Shown here in pieces: positions 34,497 through 42,520 of a stretch of DNA of 53,684 nucleotides. The number at the start of each line of letters is the position of its first letter. Within the stretch, counting starts at the first letter, position 1. The notes under the pieces were generated by a model. That model saw only the letters and a list, made by a program, of their open reading frames with translations, was not told the origin of the DNA and made no database searches. The DNA comes from Azospirillaceae bacterium (GTDB taxonomy: Bacteria > Pseudomonadota > Alphaproteobacteria > Azospirillales > Azospirillaceae), in the NCBI GenBank assembly GCA_028281465.1, contig JANQJV010000153.1, positions 1-53,684 on the forward strand. The letters run 5' to 3'. Made by a program: the position numbers and the translations under genes.

Positions 34497-37381
34497 GGTC
34501 GTCCCTCATGCCGGCAAGGGAAGGCGATCCGGATGTGGACACCCTGGTCCGGCTCCGACTCGCAGGTGATCCGGCCACCCAGGGTCTTCGTCACGAGTGA
34601 GTAGACAATATGCATGCCCAGGCCGCTGCCGCCCTGACCCCGGCGGGTCGTGTAGAAGGGTTCGTATACCCGATCCACCGCGTCCGGTGCCAGGCCACGT
34701 CCGTTGTCCTTGTAGCCGAGCACCAGCATATCCGTTTCCATGGTTGCGGTAATGTCGATTCGACCACCGTTCCTGCCATCGAAGCCATGGATCAAGGAGT
34801 TGTCGATGAGGTTGGTCAAAATCTGTGACAAGGCCCCAGGGAAACTGTCGATTTCCAGATCGGTCGGGCAGGAGACCGCGACGGTATGGTCTGTCCTCTT
34901 CAACTTTGGACGCAGGCTAATCAGTATCTCCTGGATATAGCCAAAGAGATTGAACAGTCTCTTACGCTCGCTGGTTTGATCGACTGCCAATTGCTTGAAG
35001 CTGCGCACTAACTCTGCGGCGCGTTGCAGGTTGGCGAGCAACGTCGCCGTGGAATCGGCGGCGGTGCCCAAGTAGTCCTCGAAATCACCTTGGGTCACAT
35101 TCTCGGCATCGTACAAGGCCTGCATGCGACGCGTACAATCGTCGAGATGCGACGCGACGCCGACGCCAAGGCCGACGGGTGTGTTGATTTCGTGTGCAAC
35201 GCCGGCGACCAGCCGTCCCAGGGCCGCCATCTGTTCGGCGCGAATCAGATCCCGTTCGGTCCGGCGCCGTTCCGTCACATCAACCAGAATGCCGACGAAA
35301 TGGGTGGCGTTGCCGTAATGATCCCGCAGCACCCGGCCGACGTCGTGACACCATAGCCAGGTGCCGTTGCCGTGGCGCATCCGGTACTCGGTGCGATATT
35401 CGCTGTTTTCGCCGCGCAGATGCCGGTTCAACATCTCTTCCATATCTGGACGGTCGGCCGGGTGGATGAGGTCGCGGAAGCTTCGACCCTGCGCAGAGAG
35501 ATCGTCTTCGTCGATGCCGAAGATATTGCTGAATTCTGAGGACCAGCCGCGTTGCCCGGTGGCCAGGTCTTGGCTCCAGATTCCGGCACGCGTAATTCGC
35601 AGGGCCAGTTTGAGCCGGATATCGCTCTCCCGTAAGGCCAGCTCGGTCAGCTTCTGGTGCGTGATGTCGAGCGCCACGGTCAAGGTATGGGTGAGGCATC
35701 CGGCGTCGTCGAACAGCGGCTGCTTGGTTGCCAGCAGCCAACGACGTTTTCCATCGGCGAAGATGTTCTCGTCTTCGAAGAAATCGAGCCCTTTACCCGT
35801 GCGCAGCACTTCCACATCCTTGTCGAGCCAACGGCGGCTGTGTTCGTGGCCCACCAGATCCATGGGGTCGCGGCCGACCACATCGGCCGAGGTGACGCCG
35901 AGCAGCTCGGCCTGATACGTATTCATGAAGACATAACGGAGGGACCGGTCCTTGACGTTGACGATCGCTGGGATGGCATCGATTGTCGCGCGCAGGAGGC
36001 GCCGGTTGGCGTCGCGCTCCTCTTCGATCCGCCGACGGTCGGATATGTCGTAGTGCCAAAGGCAAACTGACGGTTGACCGAAGTAACGGATGGGCGCGAT
36101 ATCCACCAGGCACCACCAGGTCGTGCCGTCGCGCCGCCGGCGTGGCATTTCCATCCGCACCGGCGCACCGCGACCGACGATTGCTTCGGTGATGCGCACG
36201 TGATCTTCCGTCGCTGCAAAGCTCTCGGCGACGAAGTGGTGGGTCATGTCTTCGTGCGGCCCAAAGCCGTGCATCTCCGAGAGCCGCCGGTTCCAGAACC
36301 GGCGCGTGCGTCCGTCTGCGCTGGCGATGGTCAGGCCGACCGGACTGTGGTCGAGGATCTCGCGTAGTTGCCGTTCGTTGTCCTGGACCGCCATTTCAGC
36401 ACGGCGACGTTCGGTAATATCCAGATAAGTGAGCACGTAGCCGGTTTCGGATCGCCCGTGGCACTGAACCTCCAGGACGCGGCCATTGGGCCGAGTGATC
36501 TCGTTCGTCGACAACGCATCGCGCAGCATCACGGCTTGGCGCTGGGCAGCCAGGTCAGCCGGATCGCCTGGGCCGTAGTCGCCCCGTTCGGCGAGAAACC
36601 GGATGAGATCAGGCATGCGTGGCATGCGGGCCAGTTCCGCCTCCGTCAACTGCCACATGTCGAGGAAGCGTTGGTTGTAGACGGTTACGTGCAGATCGTC
36701 GCCGAACATGACAATGCCGTTCGGCATGGTTTGCAGAGCCACCGCCAATCGCGCCGCATCGTGCGATGTCGATGGCAGCGCGTCGTCTGGTGCCGTGGGC
36801 GTGGGCGGGCGAGCCGCTGTGATGTCGGCAACGGTGCCGCGGTAACCGCACACTCTGCCGTTGGCGAACGAGACCGATTGACCCGTGAAGCGCAGCACCC
36901 GGTGTCGGCCGTCGGTGCCATCGACCACGACGGTGGTGTCGATGGCCCCCTTGCCGTCCCGCGGTGGCCAGGGCGCCACATCCCGCTGGCAAGTGGGGGG
37001 AGGCAGGTGCCATGGCATCGGGCCCGTTATGTCCGCCCATGGCAAACCCAAACGGGTGAGCACGCGCTCCGACAGCCAGGTCACACGCAGGCCGGCATCC
37101 GCCTCCCAATAGCCGTCGGCTACGGTTTCCGCCAGCGTTTGCACCTGCTTGCGGGCGGTCCGCGCGGTCTGAACGGCGAGCCAGATGGCTGCGATCGCCA
37201 CAAAGAACGAAGAGTGGTCGAGGCTGTCGAATGTTGTATAAGCCTTGCGAGGTGCCGCCAGCACCAGGGCCAAAATGAGAGCCGCTGCGGCCGCGAGCCC
37301 CAGGACGAACGAAGCCGAAACACCGGCAGACGGCCGGCTGGCGGGGGGCTTGTGCTGCGTCACGTCCCGTCGACCCCTCAT
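34493..37381 (-). CDS. multi-PAS sensor histidine kinase
   Basis: 962 residues from the ATG at 37381 (a GTG at 37426 is an alternative). Two N-terminal hydrophobic segments anchor it. Four or five PAS/PAC units follow, with VADITAA, YVLTYLDITERRRAE, LWHYDISDRRRIEEE, TVALDITHQKLTE and VGILVDVTERRRTE ending successive units. The dimerisation domain has AALGRLVAGVAHEINTPVGL with the phospho-histidine; the ATPase has LIDNSLIHGF, DNGRGLAPDAV and GGSGLGMHIV. It probably phosphorylates the HD-GYP regulator encoded next to it and so sets cyclic-di-GMP breakdown. The signal is unknown. Confidence 0.94.
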   Translation of the reverse strand: MRGRRDVTQHKPPASRPSAGVSASFVLGLAAAAALILALVLAAPRKAYTTFDSLDHSSFFVAIAAIWLAVQTARTARKQVQTLAETVADGYWEADAGLRVTWLSERVLTRLGLPWADITGPMPWHLPPPTCQRDVAPWPPRDGKGAIDTTVVVDGTDGRHRVLRFTGQSVSFANGRVCGYRGTVADITAARPPTPTAPDDALPSTSHDAARLAVALQTMPNGIVMFGDDLHVTVYNQRFLDMWQLTEAELARMPRMPDLIRFLAERGDYGPGDPADLAAQRQAVMLRDALSTNEITRPNGRVLEVQCHGRSETGYVLTYLDITERRRAEMAVQDNERQLREILDHSPVGLTIASADGRTRRFWNRRLSEMHGFGPHEDMTHHFVAESFAATEDHVRITEAIVGRGAPVRMEMPRRRRDGTTWWCLVDIAPIRYFGQPSVCLWHYDISDRRRIEEERDANRRLLRATIDAIPAIVNVKDRSLRYVFMNTYQAELLGVTSADVVGRDPMDLVGHEHSRRWLDKDVEVLRTGKGLDFFEDENIFADGKRRWLLATKQPLFDDAGCLTHTLTVALDITHQKLTELALRESDIRLKLALRITRAGIWSQDLATGQRGWSSEFSNIFGIDEDDLSAQGRSFRDLIHPADRPDMEEMLNRHLRGENSEYRTEYRMRHGNGTWLWCHDVGRVLRDHYGNATHFVGILVDVTERRRTERDLIRAEQMAALGRLVAGVAHEINTPVGLGVGVASHLDDCTRRMQALYDAENVTQGDFEDYLGTAADSTATLLANLQRAAELVRSFKQLAVDQTSERKRLFNLFGYIQEILISLRPKLKRTDHTVAVSCPTDLEIDSFPGALSQILTNLIDNSLIHGFDGRNGGRIDITATMETDMLVLGYKDNGRGLAPDAVDRVYEPFYTTRRGQGGSGLGMHIVYSLVTKTLGGRITCESEPDQGVHIRIAFPCRHEGRP

Positions 37382-37426
37382 GCTGAGACAGTGATATGTG
37401 GCCAACGCGACTCCTCTGTTGGACAC

Positions 37427-37612
37427 TTCTGCAAGATCATAAAGGAAAACAGCCCGGCAGACTGATTACAATGCGATGGATTGTCCAGGATCGAGATGCG
37501 ATTTCCTGATCGGGTGTGTCACTTTGGGGAACGGTTTGGCATGGGTTTCGTTGATACGTCCGTGCACCTTTTTGCGGTGCAAAAGAAACCGCATACATGG
37601 GGGGCCAACACC
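37427..37612 (+). promoter_or_regulatory. structured leader of the PLP-enzyme gene
   Basis: Two mutually exclusive stems overlap: tgcacc (37563-37568) with ggtgca (37576-37581), or tgcggt (37573-37578) with accgca (37588-37593). Just below, acatgg (37595-37600) pairs with ccatgt (37611-37616), which buries the start codon of a short ORF at 37613 and its gggggg ribosome site. The set looks like a regulatory leader. It does not match the SAM-II riboswitch form that I remember. Confidence 0.4.
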
Positions 37613-37663
37613 ATGTCCACCGAGCAATTGCCATCGTCCATGGCCAGGCTTGCCGCGGCATGA
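37613..37663 (+). CDS. candidate 16-residue coupled upstream ORF
   Basis: ATG, 15 codons and TGA encode MSTEQLPSSMARLAAA. A run of G residues lies upstream at ribosome-site distance, and the stop overlaps the ATG of the PLP-enzyme gene as ATGA. It is probably a leader peptide that couples translation; no amino-acid bias typical of attenuation is seen. Confidence 0.35.
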   Translation: MSTEQLPSSMARLAAA

Positions 37664-38853
37664 CCGTCCGATCCTCCTCCTCCTCCTCCTCCCCCGCCGA
37701 CGGCGGCGCTGCGCTTGAGACCATCGCTGTGCAGGCCCTCGATTATTGGGACAAGGCCACCGGGGCCCTGGTGCCGCCGATCCAGCCCGGTACGACGTTC
37801 CGACGCGATGCTGACGGCGGTACGGCCCGCTTTGGACGTGTTTATGCCCGTGACGAAAACCCGGGGTACGCCCCGGCGGAGGCCGTGCTCGCCGAGCTGG
37901 AAGGCGGCGCGGCAGCCATGCTGTTTGCGTCCGGCATGGCGGCTGCGGTCACACCATTCCTCACCTTGCGGCCGGGTGATCATGTCGTGGCGCAGACGGT
38001 GATGTATTGGTCGCTGCGCAAATGGCTGCTCTCGTTTGGCGCGCAATGGGGCATTTCTGTGGATTTCGCCGAGACCGGTGACATGGAGGCGCTCCGTGCG
38101 GTCGTTCGCCCTGGACATACGAGGTTGGTTTGGGTCGAGACGCCAGCCAACCCGTTGTGGACGATCGTTGATATCGCGGCGGCGGCCGCCATCGCCCATG
38201 AGGCCGGCGCCCGCCTCGTCGTCGACAGCACGGTGGCGACACCGGTCCTAACCAGGCCGTTGATGCTCGGCGCTGACTTGGTCATGCATTCCGCGACCAA
38301 GTATCTCAACGGGCATGGCGACGTCGTGGCGGGCGTCTTGGTCACCGCCGAAGCCGATGCCTTCTGGCAGGAGTTGCGCCGGTTGCGTGTCGAGCATGGT
38401 GGTATCCTGGGTTCGTTCGAGGCCTGGTTGTTGCTGCGGGGTTTGCGGACCTTGTTTTTGCGGGTGCGCCAAAGCTGCGCTTCGGCCATGGTGGTGGCAA
38501 AACATCTAGCTAGCCATGCCCAAGTTGCCACCGTGCTCTATCCCGGATTGACCGATCACGTTGGCCATGCCGTGGCTGCGCGCCAGATGCGCGATGGGTT
38601 CGGCGGCATGTTGTCGGTTCGGATGCGCGGCGGGTCGGCGCATGCCGCGGCGACTGCGGCCCGCACTCGCGTGTTCAAATGTGCCACCTCCTTGGGTGGA
38701 ATCGAGAGTCTGATCGAACATCGTGCCCGCATCGAAGGCCCGAATACCCCGGTTCCCGACGATCTTTTACGTCTGTCTGTTGGGTTGGAGGCGACGCCGG
38801 ACTTATTGGCGGATTTGGATCAGGCCATGGCCCCCGCGGCGTCGCTGAGCTGA
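37660..38853 (+). CDS. cystathionine gamma-synthase/lyase-family PLP enzyme
   Basis: 397 residues. After a serine-rich start comes a fold type I enzyme of the Cys/Met metabolism family: LVPPIQPGTTFRR, YARDENPGYAPAEAVLAELE, MLFASGMAAAVTPFL, LVWVETPANPLWTIVDI, VVDSTVATPV, and the PLP-lysine motif MHSATKYLNGHGD. The end GIESLIEHRARIEGPN and LLRLSVGLEATPDLLADL is typical. Cystathionine gamma-synthase, O-acetylhomoserine sulfhydrylase or methionine gamma-lyase are all possible. The serine run comes from a (tcc)7 triplet array at 37672-37692. Confidence 0.92.
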   Translation: MTVRSSSSSSSPADGGAALETIAVQALDYWDKATGALVPPIQPGTTFRRDADGGTARFGRVYARDENPGYAPAEAVLAELEGGAAAMLFASGMAAAVTPFLTLRPGDHVVAQTVMYWSLRKWLLSFGAQWGISVDFAETGDMEALRAVVRPGHTRLVWVETPANPLWTIVDIAAAAAIAHEAGARLVVDSTVATPVLTRPLMLGADLVMHSATKYLNGHGDVVAGVLVTAEADAFWQELRRLRVEHGGILGSFEAWLLLRGLRTLFLRVRQSCASAMVVAKHLASHAQVATVLYPGLTDHVGHAVAARQMRDGFGGMLSVRMRGGSAHAAATAARTRVFKCATSLGGIESLIEHRARIEGPNTPVPDDLLRLSVGLEATPDLLADLDQAMAPAASLS

Positions 38854-38894
38854 GGGCGCTGGCCGGTGGACGCGGGGTCCAGACCTGGCCGGTG

Positions 38895-39134
38895 TCAGGC
38901 GCAGGCAACGGCGTCCTGCGTGGCCAAGGTCTTGGGGCGGCGTCCACGCCGGCGTGCGATCGGAAAATGCACCAACTCGCCGTTGCGGCCACCGGCTTCA
39001 GCATGCAGCTCGTGGACACAGCGCTCGAGAATGTCGCGTTCCCGTTTGTCTTCGCGATCGGTGACTTCCATCAGGCTTAGTTTGTTTTCGACCAAATCAA
39101 TCAACGTCTCGATGCATTGTTTCGACAGACTCAT
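38895..39134 (-). CDS. small conserved-looking hypothetical protein
   Basis: 79 residues: MSLSKQCIETLIDLVENKLS at the start, then a charged helix with DREDKRERDILERCVHELHA and a basic C-terminal end with RRRGRRPKT. I recall related short alphaproteobacterial proteins beginning MSLSKQC, but give no family name. A ggagagg ribosome site supports the start. It is convergent with the PLP-enzyme gene. Confidence 0.65.
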   Translation of the reverse strand: MSLSKQCIETLIDLVENKLSLMEVTDREDKRERDILERCVHELHAEAGGRNGELVHFPIARRRGRRPKTLATQDAVACA

Positions 39135-39444
39135 GGTTCCTCTCCAGCTTTCTGGCGGATTTTCTGCCGGCCGTGGCGCCCACTGGGCCCAGCGGCCGGA
39201 TCGGTTTTCACCTGAACCGGAGCGGTCGAGGCGCGGGCGATCCGGTGCCGCACGGTTCTGCCAGCACAGCGAAGCAAACCTCGAGCCAAGTCGGAGAGAG
39301 TCATAAACAACTGATTCTCTTCAATGAAGCTGGCGCGATCGGGCCGCTAGGCGGGGGCTGGAGGGGGGCGATCGGAAAATTCTGCCGGGGTTGCTTGCGG
39401 CAAGATTTGCCCAGCATCGAGGATGTGGAAGATTTTTCCGGGCA
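39135..39444. other. gene-free stretch
   Basis: Open frames exist on both strands, but none has a plausible ribosome site or a recognised domain. Confidence 0.35.
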
Positions 39445-39528
39445 ACGGGTTAATGAAACGGAAATACGCCTCCGCCGGCAGCAAGCCACTTGTCGTTTGC
39501 TGCCGGCGGCGTGGCGCGGTTAACCCGT
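39445..39528. repeat. 84-bp nested inverted repeat
   Basis: Three pairs of arms are nested: acgggttaa (39445-39453) with ttaacccgt (39520-39528); cgcc (39467-39470) with ggcg (39513-39516); and a perfect 13-bp pair, ccgccggcagcaa (39472-39484) with ttgctgccggcgg (39497-39509), around a 12-nt loop. It could be a structured RNA, a REP/MITE-like element or a terminator. Confidence 0.6.
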
Positions 39529-39665
39529 CCGAGAATCGGGCCGAATGGCAGGGAGCCGGGCGCCATATCAGGTGCCCTTTGCGGCGAAATGGGGGACGGG
39601 CGAGTCGGTAACCCAGGCGTGGAACGGCATCACCCTGGCCGTCTTGAGGAACAAAGGGCAGTGCC

Positions 39666-39869
39666 GTGGTTTTCACCATCGCGATGGTGGGTATGATGGG
39701 GGCCGCCAACCTCTGTTGCACTCGACGGGACTGGGCCTACGAGCCCTTGCTGGCGGTGGCGATCCACTCTCTCGCCATCGCCATGGTGATCACCCGGGTG
39801 CGCGCGTGGTTGGCGGCCAGGCTGTCACCGGACCAACGACCCGTGTCGCCCGATGGCGGCAACCTTTGA
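39666..39869 (+). CDS. possible small two-helix membrane protein
   Basis: 67 residues from a GTG preceded by aaaggg. Hydrophobic segments VFTIAMVGMMGAANLC and LLAVAIHSLAIAMVI flank a short loop, and a basic tail (RVRAWLAARL) follows. No family is recognised. The hydrophobic pattern is the only support, so it may be spurious. Confidence 0.33.
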   Translation: MVFTIAMVGMMGAANLCCTRRDWAYEPLLAVAIHSLAIAMVITRVRAWLAARLSPDQRPVSPDGGNL

Positions 39870-40045
39870 CGGATCAGCCACGGGGCTGGCGAAGTGCGAC
39901 AGGCCCGCCATATGGAATAGGGAATTGTCTGAAGACCGCCGGTCGCCGGTTGTGCCGCCGCGGCCACGCATTTATGAATTGTTCATGGAAGGGGGCCGAT
40001 GCTATTGGGCAAAGCCGCTGACGGCTGCACGCAGGGAGATCGCGT

Positions 40046-40459
40046 ATGAGCTTGAACGACATGGGCCTGTTCAAGATGATCGCCCGGCGTCTGGACTATT
40101 TCGGCCAGCGTCAGACGGTCTTGGCCCAAAATGTGGCCAATGCCAATACGCCGGACTACCGCCCCCGTGACCTTGAACCCTTCGATTTTCGCATGGCCCT
40201 GCGTGACACACGCAGTTTCCGACCGACGACGACGCACGAGGCTCACCTTTCCGGGACTGTGCGTGGACAAGGTCCGGCTGGTGTGAGCGAGGATCGGCAT
40301 CCGTACGAAACCAAGCCGGACGGAAACGCTGTCATTCTGGAAGAACAGATTCTTAAGGTCTCCCAGACCGCCATGGACCATGGCGTCGTCAGCGGCTTGT
40401 ATCGGAAACAGATGAACATGCTGCGAAGTGCGCTGGGCGGTGGTGGTGGTCGGTCGTAA
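40046..40459 (+). CDS. flgB: flagellar basal-body rod protein FlgB
   Basis: 137 residues, the expected length. The N-terminal motif RQTVLAQNVANANTPDYRPRD is the rod-protein signature. The C-terminal LEEQILKVSQTAMDHGVVSG and the final helix (LYRKQMNMLRSAL) are those of FlgB. A gggag site precedes the ATG. It is the first of a flagellar run (flgB, flgC, fliE, fliQ, fliR, flhB). FlgB is a proximal rod subunit exported by the flagellar type III system. Confidence 0.95.
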   Translation: MSLNDMGLFKMIARRLDYFGQRQTVLAQNVANANTPDYRPRDLEPFDFRMALRDTRSFRPTTTHEAHLSGTVRGQGPAGVSEDRHPYETKPDGNAVILEEQILKVSQTAMDHGVVSGLYRKQMNMLRSALGGGGGRS

Positions 40460-40488
40460 GTCGGCACGGATCGAAGGAGCAAACGGCC

Positions 40489-40899
40489 ATGGATGTTGAT
40501 GCGGTCACCGCCATTTCCGCCTCGGGCATGCGGGCGCAGGGAACACGAATCCGCGTCATTGCGGAGAACATCGCCAATTCCGAAACCACCGGCCTGACCC
40601 CGGGAGATTTGCCGTATCGGCGCAAAGTGATCACATTCAAGAACGTGTTGGACCGGGAGCTGGGTGTGGACACGGTTCGGGTTCACGAGATCGGTCTGGA
40701 CGATGGCGATTTCGGCCGGCGCTATGATCCCAACCATCCGAGCGCCGACGCCGACGGGTATGTGATGATGCCCAACGTGAACCGGATGGTCGAAATGGCC
40801 GACTTGCGAGAAGCCCAACGGAGCTACGAGGCCAATGTGTCGGTGATCGAGAATGCAAGGCGCATGGTGTCGCGCACGGTTGACTTGTTGCGCCGGTGA
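40489..40899 (+). CDS. flgC: flagellar basal-body rod protein FlgC
   Basis: 136 residues. It begins with a helix (AVTAISASGMRAQGTRIRVI) followed by the rod signature AENIANSETTGLTPG, and ends with DADGYVMMPNVNRMVEMADL and SYEANVSVIENARRMVSRTV, as in FlgC. It starts 29 bp after flgB with an aaggag site. It forms the proximal rod together with FlgB and FlgF. Confidence 0.95.
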   Translation: MDVDAVTAISASGMRAQGTRIRVIAENIANSETTGLTPGDLPYRRKVITFKNVLDRELGVDTVRVHEIGLDDGDFGRRYDPNHPSADADGYVMMPNVNRMVEMADLREAQRSYEANVSVIENARRMVSRTVDLLRR

Positions 40900-40947
40900 G
40901 CCTGAAGGCCTGGTGGACGGTTTGGGGCGTGTTTTGGGAGTAGTGCC

Positions 40948-41253
40948 ATGGTGACAACAGTAAACAACGCGATTGCCGCCTATTCCAGCGCCGCGGGCCA
41001 AGCTGCGGCATCTGGTTTAGAGCCGCGTGACGGTGGTCCCTCGTTTGCTGAGTTGATGCAAGAGGCTGGCAAATCCGCCGTCGATACGTTGCGTACCGGC
41101 GAAGCCATGAGTGCCAAGGCCGTAGTCGGGGAAGCCAACATCACCGACGTGGTCAATGCGGTCAACAACGCAGAAGTAACGCTGCAGACCGTCACCACGG
41201 TGCGCGACCGTGTGGTGAGCGCGTATCAGGAAATCCTGCGTATGCCGATCTGA
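40948..41253 (+). CDS. fliE: flagellar hook-basal body protein FliE
   Basis: 101 residues. The end, VVNAVNNAEVTLQTVTTVRD followed by RVVSAYQEILRMPI, is the well-conserved FliE C-terminus. The middle SFAELMQEAGKSAVDTLRTG also fits. FliE joins the MS ring to the rod. It lies 48 bp after flgC. Confidence 0.95.
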   Translation: MVTTVNNAIAAYSSAAGQAAASGLEPRDGGPSFAELMQEAGKSAVDTLRTGEAMSAKAVVGEANITDVVNAVNNAEVTLQTVTTVRDRVVSAYQEILRMPI

Positions 41254-41330
41254 TGGGGTGGCGGACGTCGTCATCCCAACATGGGTGTGGGCGATTGATT
41301 GCTCGGCCAGGGGCCGGACGGGCAGAAGCC

Positions 41331-41603
41331 ATGAATGAAGCCGATGTCATTGAGATCTGCCGGCGGGCCATCGTGACTCTCCTGGTTGTGGCCGGGCCGA
41401 TCATGGCGCTGACATTGGCGGTCGGCCTGGTGATTTCGGTGTTCCAATCGGTCACCCAGATTCAAGAGATGACGCTCACCTTCGTGCCCAAGATGATATT
41501 GGTATTTACGGCAGCCATTTTTTTGATGCCTTATATGCTGTCTCATCTGATTTCTTTTATGCAAGGGATCGCCGATTTGATGATCGGGCTTGGGACGGGG
41601 TAG
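41331..41603 (+). CDS. fliQ: flagellar export apparatus protein FliQ
   Basis: 90 residues with two hydrophobic helices: AIVTLLVVAGPIMALTLAVG and PKMILVFTAAIFLMPYML, joined by the conserved VFQSVTQIQEMTLTFVP. This is the usual size and pattern. The start at 41331 is chosen over the longer open frame because family homology begins at NEADVIEICRRA. FliP, usual partner of FliQ and FliR, is not in the window. Confidence 0.95.
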   Translation: MNEADVIEICRRAIVTLLVVAGPIMALTLAVGLVISVFQSVTQIQEMTLTFVPKMILVFTAAIFLMPYMLSHLISFMQGIADLMIGLGTG

Positions 41604-41610
41604 TATCCCC

Positions 41611-42387
41611 ATGCCTGAGGTGCTGTTGGACCAGATCATTGCTGGCACATTATTTCAGTGGCTTTTGGTTTTCGTTCGAATTGGGGTGGCTTTCATTAAT
41701 CTTCCCTCGATCGGCGAATTCTTCGTACCGACCCAGGTGCGTTTGGCTTTGGCCCTCATCATCAGCGCCATTACCGTTCCGGTCGTGGCGGATGTTCTGC
41801 CGTCGCAGCCGGATAATGTTCCGGCCTTGGCATTGTTGATTCTCAGTGAGGCGCTCTATGGAGCCTTTCTGGGCAATTTTGCCCGGCTTCTGATGAGTGC
41901 GCTCGAAGTTGCTGGCATGGTGATTGCCATGCAATCGGCACTCGGCAATGCATCGATCTTCAATCCCGCCCTCTCGGCCCAGAGTTCATTGCCCGGCGCG
42001 CTGTTGGGTTGGATGGGCCTGATGATGATTTTCGTCACAAATCTGCACCATATGCTGATCTTGTCGGTCGTGGAAAGCTATGCCGTGTTCCGCCCGGGCA
42101 GCGCACCTCCTTGGGGTGATTTTGCTGAGTTTGTCACCTTGCTGGTTGCGAGCGGGTTTAGGGTCGGCGTTCAGATGGCGGCACCGTTCATCGCGGTTGG
42201 CTTGATGGTCAACCTGGCTATGGGGCTGATCGCCCGTCTGGCGCCGCAGATTCAGGTGTTCTTCGTCTTCATGTCGTTGCAGGTGGCCGTCGGGCTGTTC
42301 CTGCTGTCCTTGACCCTGGGCAGCATGGTGCTTTTCTGGTTGCGCTATTTCGAAGGGACCGTGGTTCAGATGCTTCGTCCGGTGTAA
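41611..42387 (+). CDS. fliR: flagellar export apparatus protein FliR
   Basis: 258 residues with several membrane helices. FFVPTQVRLALALIISAITV, ALYGAFLGNFARLLMSALEV and MVIAMQSALGNASIFNP are the FliR hallmarks. It starts 7 bp after fliQ. It forms the export gate with FliP, FliQ and FlhB. Confidence 0.95.
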   Translation: MPEVLLDQIIAGTLFQWLLVFVRIGVAFINLPSIGEFFVPTQVRLALALIISAITVPVVADVLPSQPDNVPALALLILSEALYGAFLGNFARLLMSALEVAGMVIAMQSALGNASIFNPALSAQSSLPGALLGWMGLMMIFVTNLHHMLILSVVESYAVFRPGSAPPWGDFAEFVTLLVASGFRVGVQMAAPFIAVGLMVNLAMGLIARLAPQIQVFFVFMSLQVAVGLFLLSLTLGSMVLFWLRYFEGTVVQMLRPV

Positions 42388-42520
42388 ACCACTGCCTTGG
42401 CAACGATGGATGGGTTGGCGCGGGGTTGGTTTTGGCTCCACACCTGTGGCGACGGGAGGCGGCTGCGCTTGGTTGCCAGAGACACCGCATTGGCGTGGGG
42501 TTCCGCGCGGGAGATAATGA

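Noticed and set aside
37561-37616. SAM-II riboswitch in the PLP-enzyme leader
   Set aside because: The stems exist, but the conserved core sequence of that class, as I remember it, is not present; kept only as an unassigned structured leader.
39173-40021. Several overlapping frames of 100-160 residues before flgB
   Set aside because: They are mutually overlapping, lack ribosome sites and recognisable domains, and pass through the large inverted repeat.
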